Below are positions 1-12,100 of a stretch of DNA of 64,000 nucleotides, in pieces. The position numbers and the translations under genes are program-made. Location of the stretch: contig CM045991.1 in assembly GCA_025175895.1 (NCBI GenBank), forward strand, positions 74,821,174-74,885,173, written 5' to 3'. Every line of letters starts with the position of its first letter. The stretch's first letter is position 1. Source of the DNA: Wurfbainia villosa (Eukaryota; Streptophyta; Magnoliopsida; Zingiberales; Zingiberaceae). Below the pieces are notes generated by a model that was not told the DNA's origin, searched no databases, and saw nothing but the letters and a program-made list of their open reading frames with translations.

Positions 1-235
1 AACCCTTATTTTGATGTATGCCAAAGGGGGAGAGAAGAGATATAGTTTTAAAAAGAAATATAAAGTTAAGAGGATGCAAAATTTGAGAAGGACCTATGCA
101 TTTCATACATGGTTAAATATATACATGACAAAAGTTGTTAGTTCATTTCTTATAAATGGCAAAATATGGAGATTGGTATTTGATTCTCCTAACTTTAATT
201 AATGTGTTGTCATACATCAAAATGAGGGAGATTAT
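1..235 (+). mobile_element. Element L, 3' end of internal region (partial)
   Basis: This is the non-coding tail of an LTR retrotransposon whose body lies left of the window. It has a purine tract after a TTTTGATG box (22-40, AAAGGGGGAGAG) and a second, weaker purine tract right before the LTR (221-230, AATGAGGGAG). Elements J and A end with the same two-tract layout. A short open frame at 11-202 has no family motif and is not called a gene. Seen: tracts and boundary. Inferred: membership of the same element group. Confidence 0.6.
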
Positions 236-1534
236 TGATGCAGTGAGCATCACTCCTCAGTTTTGATGTATGAACCACAGTTAAGAGTTAGGATTCACTT
301 GTAAACTAATATAAGTGTTAAGTGTGCAGGCTTAATAGGAAGTCCTAGTAGGTTGTGTTGACTGGATACTAGGCACGCATCTTGACAGATCAGAAGGACT
401 GGACACCATGCATGAAGTTCAAACGGGTCGTGTGGACCAGAGATCTGGCAAGAAGACTAGTTGGGTCAGAAGACCTGACAATCAGCAAAAAGTCCAGCTG
501 GGTCAGGCAGACCGGACAGCTGGTGGAAGCCCTGGTGGGTCAGATCGGATGTCCAGAATGGTAAGTCCGACAGGTAGCCGGCAGGTAAGCCTCGAGTGAA
601 GAGGTAAGTCGAGTCCTCTTTAGGGGGGACAAAGCTAGGTGTTGGTCCGACGAAAAGTCCGCGTGGGACTTAGTAGTCGAGATCGAGTAGTATTACTACT
701 GCTATCGTAATTCATATATCTTGTGCTAATCCTGTTTTGCAGGGTCCAGTCGACTGGATGAATTCGAGTCGACTGAAGTCCAGTCGACTGGAGATGTATC
801 AGTCGACTGGAAACCTATTTGGCAGGATCAGCTTGTGATCAAACAGAGATCGTGTGATGTAGATGGAAAGGGCTTGAGTTGACTGAAGAGGTTGAGTCGA
901 TTGAAGAGGGAAAATTTTCCGATGCGGAGCCGAATGACGTGGAGTCGACTGAAGAGGATTCAGTTGACTGGAAGACCATGAATTCCATATCGACGGGCTG
1001 ATATGGAGTCAACTGGAAGTCATTCCAGTTGACTAGATAAAGTTTATAAAAGTTGTGCTCGACCAGATCCAGACATCGAAATCAAAATACGTCGAAGTGT
1101 TGCCAAAATACTTGCTCGTCCACTATACTTTGATTCCACGACAAGATGATCCTCTGACACTCTGTGACTACCTGTACGATTATCAAGTGTCGGTATAAAG
1201 TCTTGTAATCTCTTTACTTTATTATTTTGCTTGTATACATAATTCTACGAGTGGGTGGTTTGTCACCTAACTCTATTATTTGTAAAAAGTGAACCCCTCC
1301 AAAGTCGAGAGTTCTCGAATCGGAGGGTATTTGGTGAATTTCCCACCGAGGTAGCTCACGGGAGAGCTACGGGCCTTGGAGTAGCAACCCAGTCAAGGTT
1401 GTGAACCAAGTAATCTGCCTGTGTTGATAATTGTCTTTAGATTCCACTGCGTACTTTTATTAGAATAGAAAATTAGTCTAAATTGTTATCCACCGAGATT
1501 CACCCCCCCCTCTCTCGGCTTACTCGATCCTACA
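236..1534 (+). mobile_element. 3' LTR of element L
   Basis: The LTR starts TGATGCAGTG right after the purine tract and ends CGATCCTACA, so it has TG...CA ends and is 1299 bp long. The end region has the CACCCCCCCCTCTC run typical of this group's LTR ends. A TATA box (1045-1052) would start transcription near 1075. The U3 part is packed with CAGTCGACTG-type palindromes (747-756, 781-790, 800-809 and several one-base variants). No partner LTR is in the window, so identity cannot be checked. The expected right-hand target duplication copy is 1535-1539 (TACCG). Confidence 0.72.
1045..1052 (+). promoter_or_regulatory. TATA box of the L LTR promoter
   Basis: TATAAAAG lies about two thirds into the LTR, as expected for the U3/R boundary of an LTR promoter. 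Confidence 0.5.
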
Positions 1535-1718
1535 TACCGGTGTAGTATTGTTCATACATGTTGTACGTGGTATATTGTCGTATACTGGTTCAGGTTGTAT
1601 AGGTCATGTCGTTGTAGACCTTTCAGGTATGTTAGTACAGTACTTTATGTACAGTTGATTAGTTGGTTTGTTTATGCACTGATTAGATTTATACTGATAG
1701 TTATTTGTTGATATTTGT

Positions 1719-1806
1719 ATGTACACCTGTTGACCTTCGTATGTATACCTGTTGACCATTATATGTATACTTGTTGACCTCCCTATGTATACCTATTGAT
1801 TTCCAT
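1719..1806 (+). repeat. 22-bp tandem repeat, four copies
   Basis: Four consecutive 22-bp units begin at 1719, 1741, 1763 and 1785, each close to ATGTATACCTGTTGACC plus five variable bases. The first three are nearly identical and the fourth has diverged. Confidence 0.75.
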
Positions 1807-2902
1807 ATGTTTACATGTGGTTCATGCATCTTCTTTTATATTACCGCTGAGTCTTGTACTCACCACCACAGACCCTAGGTTTTCTTGTCGCTCGCAATGC
1901 AGATAGAAGATTCCTTGGATGCTCGAAGCACCACCAACTGATCTCATCTCACCTTGAGTATTTAGATTGTAATACATATTGGCGTTGTATTACTTTGGAT
2001 TGTGCATTTTGGATTTTATTTTTTATTTGTTCCGCTGTTGTTTTTGGATTATAGTTTGTCTATGTGATTTGTTCTATTCAATTTTTATTATACTTTTGGG
2101 TTGGATGTTGGATTTGATTATATTTTGTTATTATGTTAGAGTTGCACTAGTGCACATCTGTATGTCTTTGTATTTTCTGTTATCTATCAGTGTTATTTTA
2201 TTATGATATATGGTCTATGGGTGTTAGCGACTATGTGGGTAGTGTATTGGTATTGTATCTTATATTGTCATAAGAGGGTACTGTCCAGCTGATGGACATT
2301 ACTCTCGGGGTGTGACAATGCACATCTCGACTAGAGTCTTAAGGTAGCACTCCATCCGAACCATCCAGTAACAGAAGTCATCTCAGTTGAAAAACGGAGG
2401 TCGGGCGGTGCTAAACCCCTGAAGATGGGCCATCAAAAAATCTTTCAAAACAAAAATACAAACCAAAAGGAATTCCAAGACTTGGTCTTGGATTAGTAAT
2501 GTAGGAAATAGAAATAAATGTGAAATAATAAGCTAAACAAAGAACTAAGCACTTACGACCTTCGATGTCCCCGAAAAGATACTAAATGCCATTATTTATG
2601 GTCGAAAATAGCTTGTTACAGGGGTAAACCCTCTTTAGAAATATAGATCTCTGAGAGAGCTTCGATTTGGTGGGTAGCACATTTTGTGGGTCAACTTGTA
2701 TCAAAAGTTATGCCTATTTTACCATCAGCTACTCCAAAAGCAATTAGTTCGGTTGATACTTGCAAACACACAACCAAAAAACAATGTACCAAGACTTGAT
2801 CTTGGATTTGTAGTGTGGGAGAAAAAAGCACTTAAAACAATAAACATGAAAAGAATAGAAAACTTTGCAAGACTGGTGGTTGCACCGAATCTGAGCGCCC
2901 CC

Positions 2903-2915
2903 GCTCTGATACCCA
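2903..2915 (-). other. Primer-binding site of element F
   Basis: GCTCTGATACCCA abuts the LTR start at 2917. On the minus strand it reads TGGGTATCAGAGC, one base longer than the usual initiator-Met site TGGTATCAGAGC. It shows that the LTR beginning at 2917 is the 5' LTR of a minus-strand element whose body lay to the left. Confidence 0.55.
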
Positions 2916-3390
2916 TTGTTGGATCGAAGCGTCGCTAGAGAGGGGGTGAATAACGATCGTAAAACTTTCTTTTCGTTCGTCGAAAACTCGAGTATTGCAG
3001 CGGAAATAAGAGTAAAACAAAAGTAAGATGAACACCTTTTTGTTTATGTGGTTCACAACCGAAAGGTTGCTACTCCAAGACCCCGCGATCCTTGACCGCA
3101 TACGATGGGGCAATTCCCTAAAAGTTTTCTCCTCGTTGGAGGTAGGAGACGACGGTTACAATAAAAACAAGATAGAGGAAGTGGCAATAAGCCTACCTCT
3201 CCTCTTTTTGATTGAAAGCTCAAGTACAAGAAATTAAAACAAAACAAATGACAACATTAACTTGAAGTACTGATGAAGGAATAGAAACTTGTCGTAGCGT
3301 TGGTGTTACGACGTCATAGCATTGTTGTTGAAGTTTGGTGTCGTTGGAGCATTTTGGGAGCAAGAATGCATGATCCAAAAGGGTGAAAAG

Positions 3391-4939
3391 TGTTGGAACA
3401 TTGATGACCGCTAGAGGGGGTGAATAGTGTTTCGTCGTACATCGATGGATTTCAATCGTATTTGTTTCTACAAAACTTGTTAGCGCAGTGGAAATATGAA
3501 ACACAATACAACTATAAAGACGAATACACAATCACACAAAATACGCAAGCGATGTAATGTGGTTCGGAACCTTAGGGTTCCTATTCCACGGATTGAGCTC
3601 AAATGAGCTCTAGCGATGCGAACACACCACTAATCAAAATACTTCTTCTCGATAATAAGTCAGAGGCAGAGAAACCTTGTACAAGAGATTACAACAACAA
3701 TACAAATAAACAACAAGCGTATACAAGTAAATACAACAAAAGAATGTAAAGAACACTTTACAAAAGATCTTTTGGAAGCTTGCTTATTGATTGCCTTGGA
3801 CTAGCCTTGAAGGCTCTAATTTACACCAGCAAATCGCTCCAAATCTCCCAAGAAATCGATGTCAAAATCCATCTCCACGAGCTACTTTTATAACCTACAT
3901 TTGAGTTGGATTTTTCCTAGCAGTCAATTGATCGAGACCATCAGTCGACTACTCCTATAGTCGTTGTCTCACAACGGCCCGAGTCACGTTGGATAAGTTC
4001 CAATGGATAGGCCATCAGTCGACTGAACATGTCCATCAGTCAACTGATCTAGCCATCACTTGACTGTCAAACCCTAATGCATTTACTCAAACTTTCTATC
4101 TCGAACACTCGACGAGAGTCGATCGATCACCATATCACCGATCGCTCGTGCAAATAGTCAATCGCCCAATGCCGATAGCCATCTCGCTAGGTCATTTCCT
4201 ACAGTCAAACATCAGTCGACTCACATCAATCGACTGCCCATAATATCAATCGACTGATAACCTCATCCATGAAATTTTAACACCAAGTATGATGTCTTCA
4301 TACTTGCTAGATCACCCTTAGCCTAGACCTAAGCCTTCTAGCCACCTCTGTCAGCCTCATGCCTATCGGATCCCTCCAAGTCATCGATGACTTGTTCATC
4401 CATACGCTAGCCTTCAGATACTTCCATCAGCTATTATCATGCTATCGTGGTTTACACCACAAGGCATATTGGGCTTACGCTGCCAAGACTCCCGCTTGGA
4501 CTTTACACCACCAACCATTAGACTTATGCTACCAAGACTCCACCCTTGAACTTTACGCCGCCAACATCACCCCATGGACTTCCCTTGCCAACCCATATTA
4601 GACTTTCCATTTGCCAAGACTCAAGCTTAAACTTTCCCTTGCCAAGACCCATACTTGGACTTTCCATGCCAAGTACACAAGACTTGGACTTTCCATGCCA
4701 AGTACACAAGACTTGGACTTCTCCATCATATGGTCAACCCCATGTCAACCATATATAGTCAAACAATGGTTAAACTATCATCAAACATCAAAATACCCCT
4801 CGAGTCAATCTTGAGTCTGGTCAATCATGACCCAGGTTGATTGCACCAACAATCTCCCCAAACCATTGTCAAACATCAAAACACTACTCGAGTCCAACTC
4901 GAGTCTGGTCAATCATGACCTGAGCCAGTTGCACCAACA
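3391..4939 (-). repeat. 3' LTR of element E
   Basis: The LTR starts TGTTGGAACA and ends GCACCAACA (1549 bp). It is homologous over its whole length to 8449-9985. It contains CAGTCGACTG (4016-4025) and, at 4470-4730, a run of imperfect units built on CCAAG...CTTGG, the same unit family as in H. Confidence 0.8.
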
Positions 4940-4958
4940 ATATCCCCCTTTTTGATGT
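4940..4958 (-). other. Polypurine tract of element E
   Basis: The plus strand reads ATATCCCCCTTTTTGATG; the minus strand is therefore CATCAAAAAGGGGGATAT directly before the LTR. This is the plus-strand priming site. Further purine-rich tracts on the minus strand follow at about 5066-5090 and 5270-5345. Confidence 0.65.
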
Positions 4959-4959
4959 T

Positions 4960-6800
4960 TGACAAAAAAACACAAACAAAACATTGAGTTAGCCCACCTA
5001 ACTCAAATATTCTTACTAATTCTCCCGAATTGGCAATCCCAAATTCTCACATAACTTCTCCTATAAATTCTTCCCCTTTTTGACATACATCAAAAAGGTT
5101 GTCCCAAGGAGGTCAATGTCTCATATCCCAATGAGATCTTACAATCTCTCCCTTGGTCCAAAAATATCTAGGATGTCTTCACTCTACCTAGTGATAAGTC
5201 TCATATCACTTAAGAGAGGTTTCCTATAAACTCTCCCAATTTCCAAATTGGGCATGTCACATTTCCATTTCTCCCCCTCATGAGGAAGAACATATCCATC
5301 ATCCCATGATGGATACTTCCCCCTAAAAGCTTGCTCCCCCTTGACCATTGCATCAACAATGTCCTTGGAGAGTCCCTAAGCCTATAGGAACACTAAACCA
5401 TCAAGATTAAGAGTAAAAGTTCAATCTTGAACTTTCACACACTTTTAAATTGATACACACCCTAAGCAACTCTCCTAATCCATATCCAATGGATTTTCAC
5501 CCTTTCTAATGTTTTTCAAAGCATATCCTAGGGTTAGGAGCAGTTAGGGTAGCCTAACATAGCTGAAACATGGGCTAAACATCCTTGTTTATCAGTCCAA
5601 CGAAATGACTCTTCCATATAACAGTCGACTGATAGCATCATCAGTCGACTGATATTCTATAAGAATCGACTGATTCTTGATTTTTAGAAATCAGGTTTTC
5701 AGAAACGAAATTTGAAAATGCGTATGTAAATATACGTATTTTGAAAAAAAATTGAAACTTCATACGCACATTACTTACATGGAATATAATGGGCGAAAAA
5801 TAGTTTGAAAATAAAATACCCATTAAAATAAGAGATTGATACAAAGTTCAAAAACCATTAAAACTTTAATGTTTTTGATCTACTTTGTATCAACTTCATC
5901 AATGGTGATTGCTATCAAAAGATAGACTTCACCAAGGTTTTCTAAAAAGATTTTAAAATGATTTTGAAAACCTTTTATTGAACCATGGTCTATTGTCTTA
6001 ATGCACATGACTTGTACACAAGCTTTCCTCATGATTCATCTATGGTATAAGTTGAGTTTAAGTTCATCTAGATGCAAAAACTATGCACCTTGAACTTAGC
6101 TCATTTTCTAGAATCTCACATGTGTCTAGGGTGTATCAATACACACACATGTCAATGTGATGTAAGATATGAGTTTTGTTCATCCTAAACTAGGGTTTCA
6201 TGCATTTTTTAGGGCAACACTACTTGATTCCCTTATACATGAGACTTCAAATCATGTCATAGTTCTTAAATAAATTTTAATTACTTTAAATGCATGAATG
6301 ATCATGGCATAAATGATGACATAAGTAAGTCTGGCCAGTGATCATGATGTCATGACATATGATATAACCTAAGCATACATGATATTAAGACTACAACCTA
6401 AGCATAATCATGACATATAAATGATAAAAATAGATATGATGTCATGACATGTCATATAGCAAATCAACCATGGTAAATAAAATATATAGAGGTATATAAT
6501 GCCTAAATTTTAATATTAATTGCCATTTGTTATGATTAATTCCATTTTTCCATATTAGCAATTATCCTCCAAGTGTGCCAAATAACCCAAAATGACACAC
6601 CATAACTCTAAGACCTAAATTGTGTCAATTTGATTAATTTTTCAAACTTCTTAAATAATATTGGCACATCCTAAAATCCTTTAGGATTATGATCAAACTT
6701 ATTTCCAAGATACCCATAACCTTGGAAATGACCTAAAGTACCACCTTTACCATGGTTACGTTAATTACCCATCCATTTAAAGTTGGCGCACCCTAAACTA
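4960..6800. other. Non-coding tail of element E
   Basis: 1.8 kb without coding capacity lies between the gag end and the polypurine tract. It holds several C-rich tracts on the plus strand (purine-rich on the element strand) and a pair of CAGTCGACTG palindromes (5622-5631, 5642-5651). Elements J and A carry such a pair at the corresponding place. It is otherwise AT-rich, with nothing else recognisable. Confidence 0.55.
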
Positions 6801-6801
6801 T

Positions 6802-7734
6802 TTAGCGTGAATCGATCACGCTTCTAGGAACCCAATATTTATTGGAGCTCCTTAGGTTTACTAGGTATTCCTTAGGGATGACCTCCCTAGATACCCTCCT
6901 AATGACCCTCCTAAGCTTGGTAGCCTTGGTCATTTGAGTCTTGCCTAGGTTAACTCTAGGGGTAACTACCCTTGTAACCTTCTTAGTGGTCTCCCTAGAT
7001 TTCTTCGAAACCTTAGCCACTAGGCACACACCTTGGTTACCCTTAGGGATGACTTCCCTAGTAACCATGACCTTTCTAGACCTAAGTTTAGTTCCATAAT
7101 TGAATGGAACATTATGATAAGTCTTCTTGGGCTTAGGTTTATGACCCAAACCTTTATTGCCCTTGAATGACTCTTGCTTCCTAGGACTTAGATTTTGACC
7201 ATTTGACCCTTTAATTGAATTTTGCATCATTGCAAGGGTCTTCTCCATTTTCTCAAGCCTTGACCTTAAGACTTGGTTCTCTAACTCTAATTTCTCTAAT
7301 TTGGTGGGCCTATTATTTCTTTGAATTGATTTGTTCTTTCTAGGCATATATCTAGAATTCTTTGAATTAAAGCTTATATTGTCTTCTATTTTCCTAATGC
7401 TTTTCTTAGGTAAAATTGTTTTAGGGACATTAGTCTCAAATTTCTCCTTATTTCTAAAGTGGCAAGACTTTGCACCTAAGCAATAGAGTTTATTTCTAGC
7501 ATGCTTTTGTTCATGAGTAGTGATAACAAAATTCCTAGCATGCTCTTGCCTATTAATTAAAGAAGGTGCATTACTAAAAAATACCTTAGGGTTTGCCTTA
7601 GAGGCTCCCCCTACATGTGATGCTCCTTGAGTCTTCTTCCTCCCCCTAGGGCATTCGACTCCTATAATGCCCTTTTTGTTGACATTTGAAGCAAATGATG
7701 TGCTCCTTATTTTTAATTGTTGGGGGACCGGCAT
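6802..7734 (-). pseudogene. E gag, C-terminal part (frameshifted)
   Basis: This 310-codon frame is very basic (Lys/Arg/Asn-rich). Its middle has a heptad-like stretch (KLEKLELENQVLRSRLEKME) that should form a coiled coil. Its end, WVPRSVIDSR after SSNKY, matches the terminal W-[VI]-P block of the other gags in this window (A, J, D). It overlaps the preceding frame at 7646-7734 in another phase, so a small indel near 7650-7665 has shifted the frame; the reading passes from the second zinc knuckle into this part. No protease follows. Calling it a gag tail is an inference from the shared end block. Confidence 0.65.
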
Positions 7735-7945
7735 CCTTGGCCTTTTCTTGAGATTTTGGTGTCAGTTGACTTTTATTGACTTTCTTAGAACACTTGCTCT
7801 TATAGTGTCCTACTTCCTTACACTCAAAGCATATAATATGGATTTTATTTTTAATTTGAATGCTTGAGTTACCTAGGTCAATGGTGGACGGAATTGGTTC
7901 TTCTTCATCTCTCCCGGATGTTGTGGCTACCTCTTGATCCGGCAT
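7646..7945 (-). pseudogene. E gag, zinc-knuckle part
   Basis: This carries a complete CCHC knuckle CFECKEVGHYKSKC (C-X2-C-X4-H-X4-C) and a second one, CFKCQQKGHYRSR, that loses its last cysteine because the frame breaks there. The neighbouring frame supplies the expected Cys-Pro. CCHC knuckles bind the element's RNA during packaging in the virus-like particle. The piece lies between the N-terminal gag frame (8385-8008) and the basic C-terminal frame. The frame breaks show that this copy is inactive. Confidence 0.75.
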
Positions 7946-8007
7946 GGAAGGTGATCTAACTTCCTCCCCTCAATCCTAGAGGTTGAGATTTCTTCTATGA
8001 CTTCCAC

Positions 8008-8385
8008 CTATTCCGATCCGAATGTTGATTCCCTATCAACTTCCAAATCTTGTACCAGTGCAGTCTCTTCACGGAGCTTGGCTAGCTTACTCCATAGCTC
8101 CTTGGCATCCTTAAATTCTCCTATATTTGACAATAATTCATTAGGAATTAAATCAACTACAATATCGATTACCTTGTCATTTGTTTCGAATTTTTGTAGT
8201 TGATCTTGAGTCCATCTCTTCTTCTTGAGATATCCTCCCATCAAGGCAAACCATAGCTCAATGTCCATCATCATCATCATGAAGTCCTCCATTCGTATAC
8301 TCCATTGCTCAAAACCTTCTTGTCCATAGAAGGTGTATGGAATTGGGGTGTTGATGTCCCATCCAACTTTTTCTTCAAATTCCAT
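8008..8385 (-). pseudogene. E gag, N-terminal part
   Basis: A 125-codon frame begins about 50 bp inside the primer-binding site, where gag should start. Its pattern follows copia-type gag: YTFYGQEGFEQWSIRMEDFM (substrate-like W-x-x-x-M block), then an L-x-x-x-x-x block, then FKDAKELWSKLAKL (the A-x-E-x-W helix of UBN2-type gag). It stops before the zinc-knuckle part at 7945. Seen: motif order and position. Known: this gag type builds the particle shell of Ty1/copia elements. It could have been one reading frame with 7945-6802 before the breaks. Confidence 0.7.
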
Positions 8386-8434
8386 CTTCCCTCTAGCGTT
8401 CTCCCTCGGATGTTAAGCCGGTGAAGAGTTCCTA

Positions 8435-8446
8435 GCTCTGATACCA
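8435..8446 (-). other. Primer-binding site of element E
   Basis: GCTCTGATACCA on the plus strand is the exact complement of TGGTATCAGAGC, the initiator-Met tRNA site, two bases inside the 5' LTR. Confidence 0.8.
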
Positions 8447-8448
8447 AT

Positions 8449-9985
8449 TGTTGGAATGTTGATAACCACTAGAGGGGGGTGAATAGCATTTCGTCGTACG
8501 TCGATGGATTTCGATCGTATTCATTTCTACAAAACTTGTTAGCGCAGCGGAAATATGAAACACAATACAACTATGAAGATGAATACACAATCACAAAAAA
8601 TACACAAGCGATGTAATGTGGTTCGGAACCTTAGGGTTCCTACTCCACAGATTGAGCTCAAACGAGCTCTAGCGATGCGAACAACATCACTAATCAAAAT
8701 ACTCCTTCTCGACAACGAGTCAGAGGCAGAGAAACCTTGTACAAGAGATTACAACAGCAATACAAATAAACAACAAGTGTATACAAGTAAATACAATAAA
8801 AGAATGTAAAGAACACTTTACAAAAGATCTTTTGGAAGCTTGCTTGTTGATTGCCTTGGACTAGTCTTGAAGACTTTGATTTGCACCAGCAAATCACTCC
8901 AAATCGCCCAAGAAATCGATTTCAAAATCCATCTCTATGAGCTGCTTTTATAACCTGCATTCGGGCTCGATTTTACCTAGCAGTCGACTGATCGAGACCG
9001 TTAGTCGACTGCTCCTGTAGTCGTTGTTTCCCAACGACCCGATCCACATTGGATAAGTTTCAATGGATAGGCCACTAGTCGACTGAACATGCCCATCAGT
9101 CGACTGATCTAGCTATCACTCGACTGTCAAACCCTAACAGTCGACTCAAAAAATTTCTGTCTCTGAAAACTTCGACCTCAAAATGACCGATCACCATATC
9201 ACGATCAGCAACAATGATCGCCTACGCCCAATGATCGCTAGGTCATTTACAATAACACTGCCGATCGACACATCAGTCAACTGCCTATAATATCAGTCGA
9301 CTGATAACCTCATCCATCATATTTTAACACCAAGTATGATGCCTTCATACTTGTTAGACTACCCTTAGCCTAGACCTAAGCCTTTTAGCCACCTCCGTCA
9401 GCCTCACGCCTATCGGATCCCTCCAAGTCATCAATGACTTGTTCTTCCATACGCTAGCTTTCAGGTGCTTCCATCAGCTATTGTCATGCTAACGTGGCCT
9501 ACATTGCCAAGGTACATTGGTCTTGCGCTGCCAAGACTCCCACTTGGACTTTATGCCGCCAACCATTGGACTTATGCTGCCAAGACTCCACCCTTGGACT
9601 TTACGCTGCCAATATCACCCCTTGGACTTCCCTTGCCAACCCATGTTGGACTTTCCATTTGCCAAGACTCAAGCTTAGACTTTCCCTTGCCAAGACCCAT
9701 GCTTGGATTTTCCATGCCAAGTACATAAGACTTAGACTTTCTATGACAAGTACACAAGACTTGGACTTCTCTATCATATGGTCAACCCCATATCAACCAT
9801 ATAGTCAAACAATGGTCAACCCATCTTCAAACATCAAAATACCCCTCGAGTCAAACTCGAGTCCGGTCAATCATGATCCCGGTCGATTGCACCAACAATC
9901 TCCCCAAATCATTATCAAACATCAAAATACTACTCGAGTCCAACTCGAGTCTGGTCAATCATGACCTGGGTCGATTGCACCAACA
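8449..9985 (-). repeat. 5' LTR of element E
   Basis: It starts TGTTGGAATG and ends GCACCAACA (1537 bp) and is partner of 3391-4939. The region at 9510-9780 repeats the CCAAG/CTTGG unit family, and 9097-9106 is an exact CAGTCGACTG. Confidence 0.8.
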
Positions 9986-10601
9986 AAAATCCCTTTCTTT
10001 TATAGCCCTTCAAACCCTAGCTCGTTGAGATCCAGATCTGGGTCAAAGCTTCTCATCCTCCCACTTTTGGTGGAGCTTATCTTGACTTTCTTCGAGCTGA
10101 CCAGTTTGAATAGTAGTCGGCTGATGGTAGGATCAGTCGACTGCCAATGGCCTTCAGTCGACTGTTGGCTTGGTCACTCACCTGCAACAAAGAGTTAGCA
10201 GAGAAATGTCGAGTAATTGACATTACAATGGTTCCTTACCATCCTATCTCAACCTAGACCTTCCCCCGGAAGTCTTAGTCGGATCGCTGCCTAAGTTCGT
10301 CCCTGTACGGAGGACACAACCTCACCATTACTCTATGCTTAGTGTTTACCTCTAGTCCTCCTGACCTATCGCTTAGCTTCCGATCACCACCGAGGTTCCT
10401 CGACTCCACAAGGTTCTCCTGGTGTCGCCCGACCACCATGATTTCTCGTCCCAAGATTCTCCGGGTGTCGCTGACCTTTAGCTTAGCTTAATCATTTCCT
10501 GCACACTCAAGTCAACACATGAGATAACAATAATAGCTTAATATTGAATCTTTTTCATAATCAAAACATAGGTTCTATTATCTGGTGCCCCTGCACCAAC
10601 A

Positions 10602-10889
10602 AGAACAATCCAGGAAATTTCCATAAGAGATATCTCTAAAATCGATGGAACTGTGATACAACTATGTGTCTTACACACGACCGACCTTGACAAAAAAGCA
10701 TGGTCGTGCCAGGACACACGACCGACCATGTGTCCTTCTGGGCACTGCCCAATTTTTGGCCATTTTAGCCAAAGCTAGGCACAGCCCGTGCCAGTTTAGG
10801 CATGATCATATGAGGCTCTGTATAGTCCGTTTGACTTCATTTAGGTGTGATATGGTCGTGCTAAGTCCAACAAGATCATAGGAGGTTCC
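10602..10889. other. Unassigned spacer with CACACGACCG motifs
   Basis: No gene. It contains repeated ACACACGACCGACC / GGTCGTG blocks (10672-10735) like the CACACGGCCGTGTG motif seen in element K. The first five bases, AGAAC, would be the right target-duplication copy of F. Confidence 0.35.
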
Positions 10890-11992
10890 ATAGCCTCTGT
10901 TTCGTACCCCCTTGGTCTAGTCCAACCAAACATCCTCTCTCATCGAGAATCTCATTCTAAAACTTATTTTACATCTCGAGATCACCCGTAGTGCGTGTGA
11001 CCCAATAGGTTCCGGTTATGTTAGCCATTCATAATTAACCCCTTGATTAGGAATATATCATGAGTGACACCTAGCAGTACATCATGACCCTCAATTGATC
11101 AGAAAGTCTAAATCAACTCCAAGACATTTTCTGAACCCTTTAACAGCTTCAGTTGTTCGTGCCTTGTTCCTTTCACTCATCCTATTCCCACTTGGTTTAG
11201 GACATGGTATATGTGTTCGTCCCCACTAAGCTGACTACATCACACCTAACCCAAGTTAGTTTCCTTGTCCTGTGGATTCAAGTTACTCCTATATATTCTC
11301 AAGAAAATCATCTTCTTAACATATTTGCTCTGGCCAGAGACTTCTGAGTAACAATCCTGACAAAAGACCTAGGGTATACATCTCCTTTATCAGGAGTGGT
11401 GAATCCTCTGTGGGCTATTCAAACACCTTCGATCACTTTGGCTTATACCCAATCATCCCAGAGTTACACCTACTATGTAGATGGTTGCGAAGAAGTTAAT
11501 TAAAGTACAAGGCGACATAATCAAGGTGACTTGAATACCTCAAGTCTAAGGAAGCTCGCATTCAAGTTGCAATGAGATCTTCAACGACATGTAAAACCAT
11601 ATGAAGTCTCATAGCAGGTCACTCCAATGAACTAGTTACCATAATTAGCATCTACAAGTTCACTCTCAGTATCCCTATGCTTCCATTCAGTGAGTACCAA
11701 ATGCTTGGATAAATCAAGGATCATAACATGTGCTAGTCTCACAGAACTGATAATGTTCAATCTCATAAATTCATTGACTAGGGATATTTTCAATAGTTGC
11801 ATATTTACATATGATGAGATACTCACTAATTGTGATCCAATTATAATTTCTCTCATGCTATGCATCGTATTATGAACTTCAGTACATGAGTTTAAGATCC
11901 AATCAAATATATAGATAATGTATACTTATATATTTAATTTTATTAATAACTTCTAAGGCGATTGTCTTAGGACACCTATCAATTACATCACA
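10890..11992 (-). mobile_element. LTR fragment B', relative of LTR B
   Basis: Read on the minus strand, this follows LTR B (34443-36656) from its start inward. Shared blocks include the CCTAAGGCAATCGCC-type start (here at 11955-11975), GGATTGGATCTTAAAC-type sequence, GAGTGGTGAATCC near 11395 and CAAACACCTTCGATCACTT. Similarity is imperfect throughout, so it is an old copy. The inner end is not defined. No protein is encoded; open frames at 11632-11875 are chance. Confidence 0.6.
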
Positions 11993-12100
11993 ATCAACCT
12001 CGAGTCAAGGTTGACCAAACTCGAGCAAGACTCGAGTGAAAGTCCATGTTTGAAGACTTGCAAGGGAGAGTCCAAGTATGGATACTTGGCAATGGAGAAG

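Larger units (their letters stand above)
1535..2916. other. Unassigned repeat-like sequence, no gene
   Basis: This is AT-rich sequence without a credible coding region. It contains a four-copy 22-bp tandem repeat (1719-1806). It also has a stretch ending in CTCTCGGGGTGTGACAA near 2305-2321 that resembles the end of a gypsy LTR, and a pair of diverged similar blocks around 2461-2540 and 2767-2850 sharing CCAAGACTTGRTCTTGGAT. The right-hand 400 bp would be the leader of minus-strand element F, because the F primer-binding site sits at 2903-2915. Confidence 0.45.
3391..9985 (-). mobile_element. Element E, gag-only LTR retrotransposon
   Basis: This is a nearly complete minus-strand element of 6.6 kb. 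It has two LTRs of about 1.5 kb (3391-4939 and 8449-9985), an initiator-Met primer-binding site (8435-8446), a copia-type gag in pieces (8385-6802) and a pyrimidine-rich complement of the polypurine tract (4940-4958). No protease, integrase or polymerase motif occurs between gag and the 3' LTR; 6800-4960 is AT-rich non-coding sequence. It fits the class of terminal-repeat elements with gag only, which depend on enzymes made by another element. The LTRs differ at many positions, so the insertion is not recent. Confidence 0.8.
2917..10601 (-). mobile_element. Element F 5' LTR, split by element E
   Basis: The left part is 2917-3390, starting TGTTGGATCG. The right part is about 9986-10601, ending TGCACCAACA. 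Together they make an LTR of about 1.09 kb in minus orientation. The left end is homologous to the LTR of D at 31301: both start TGTTGGATCG, then share a GGGGGTGAATA run, then GTAAAACTTT. Element E sits inside. The flanks of E are AAAAG and AAAAT, a target duplication matching at four of five bases. No internal coding region of F is recognisable to the left, so F is a fragment or a strongly decayed element. Confidence 0.6.

Noticed and set aside
382..599. Two overlapping short open frames
   Set aside because: Inside the L LTR, low-complexity by codon use, no motif; LTR U3 sequence.
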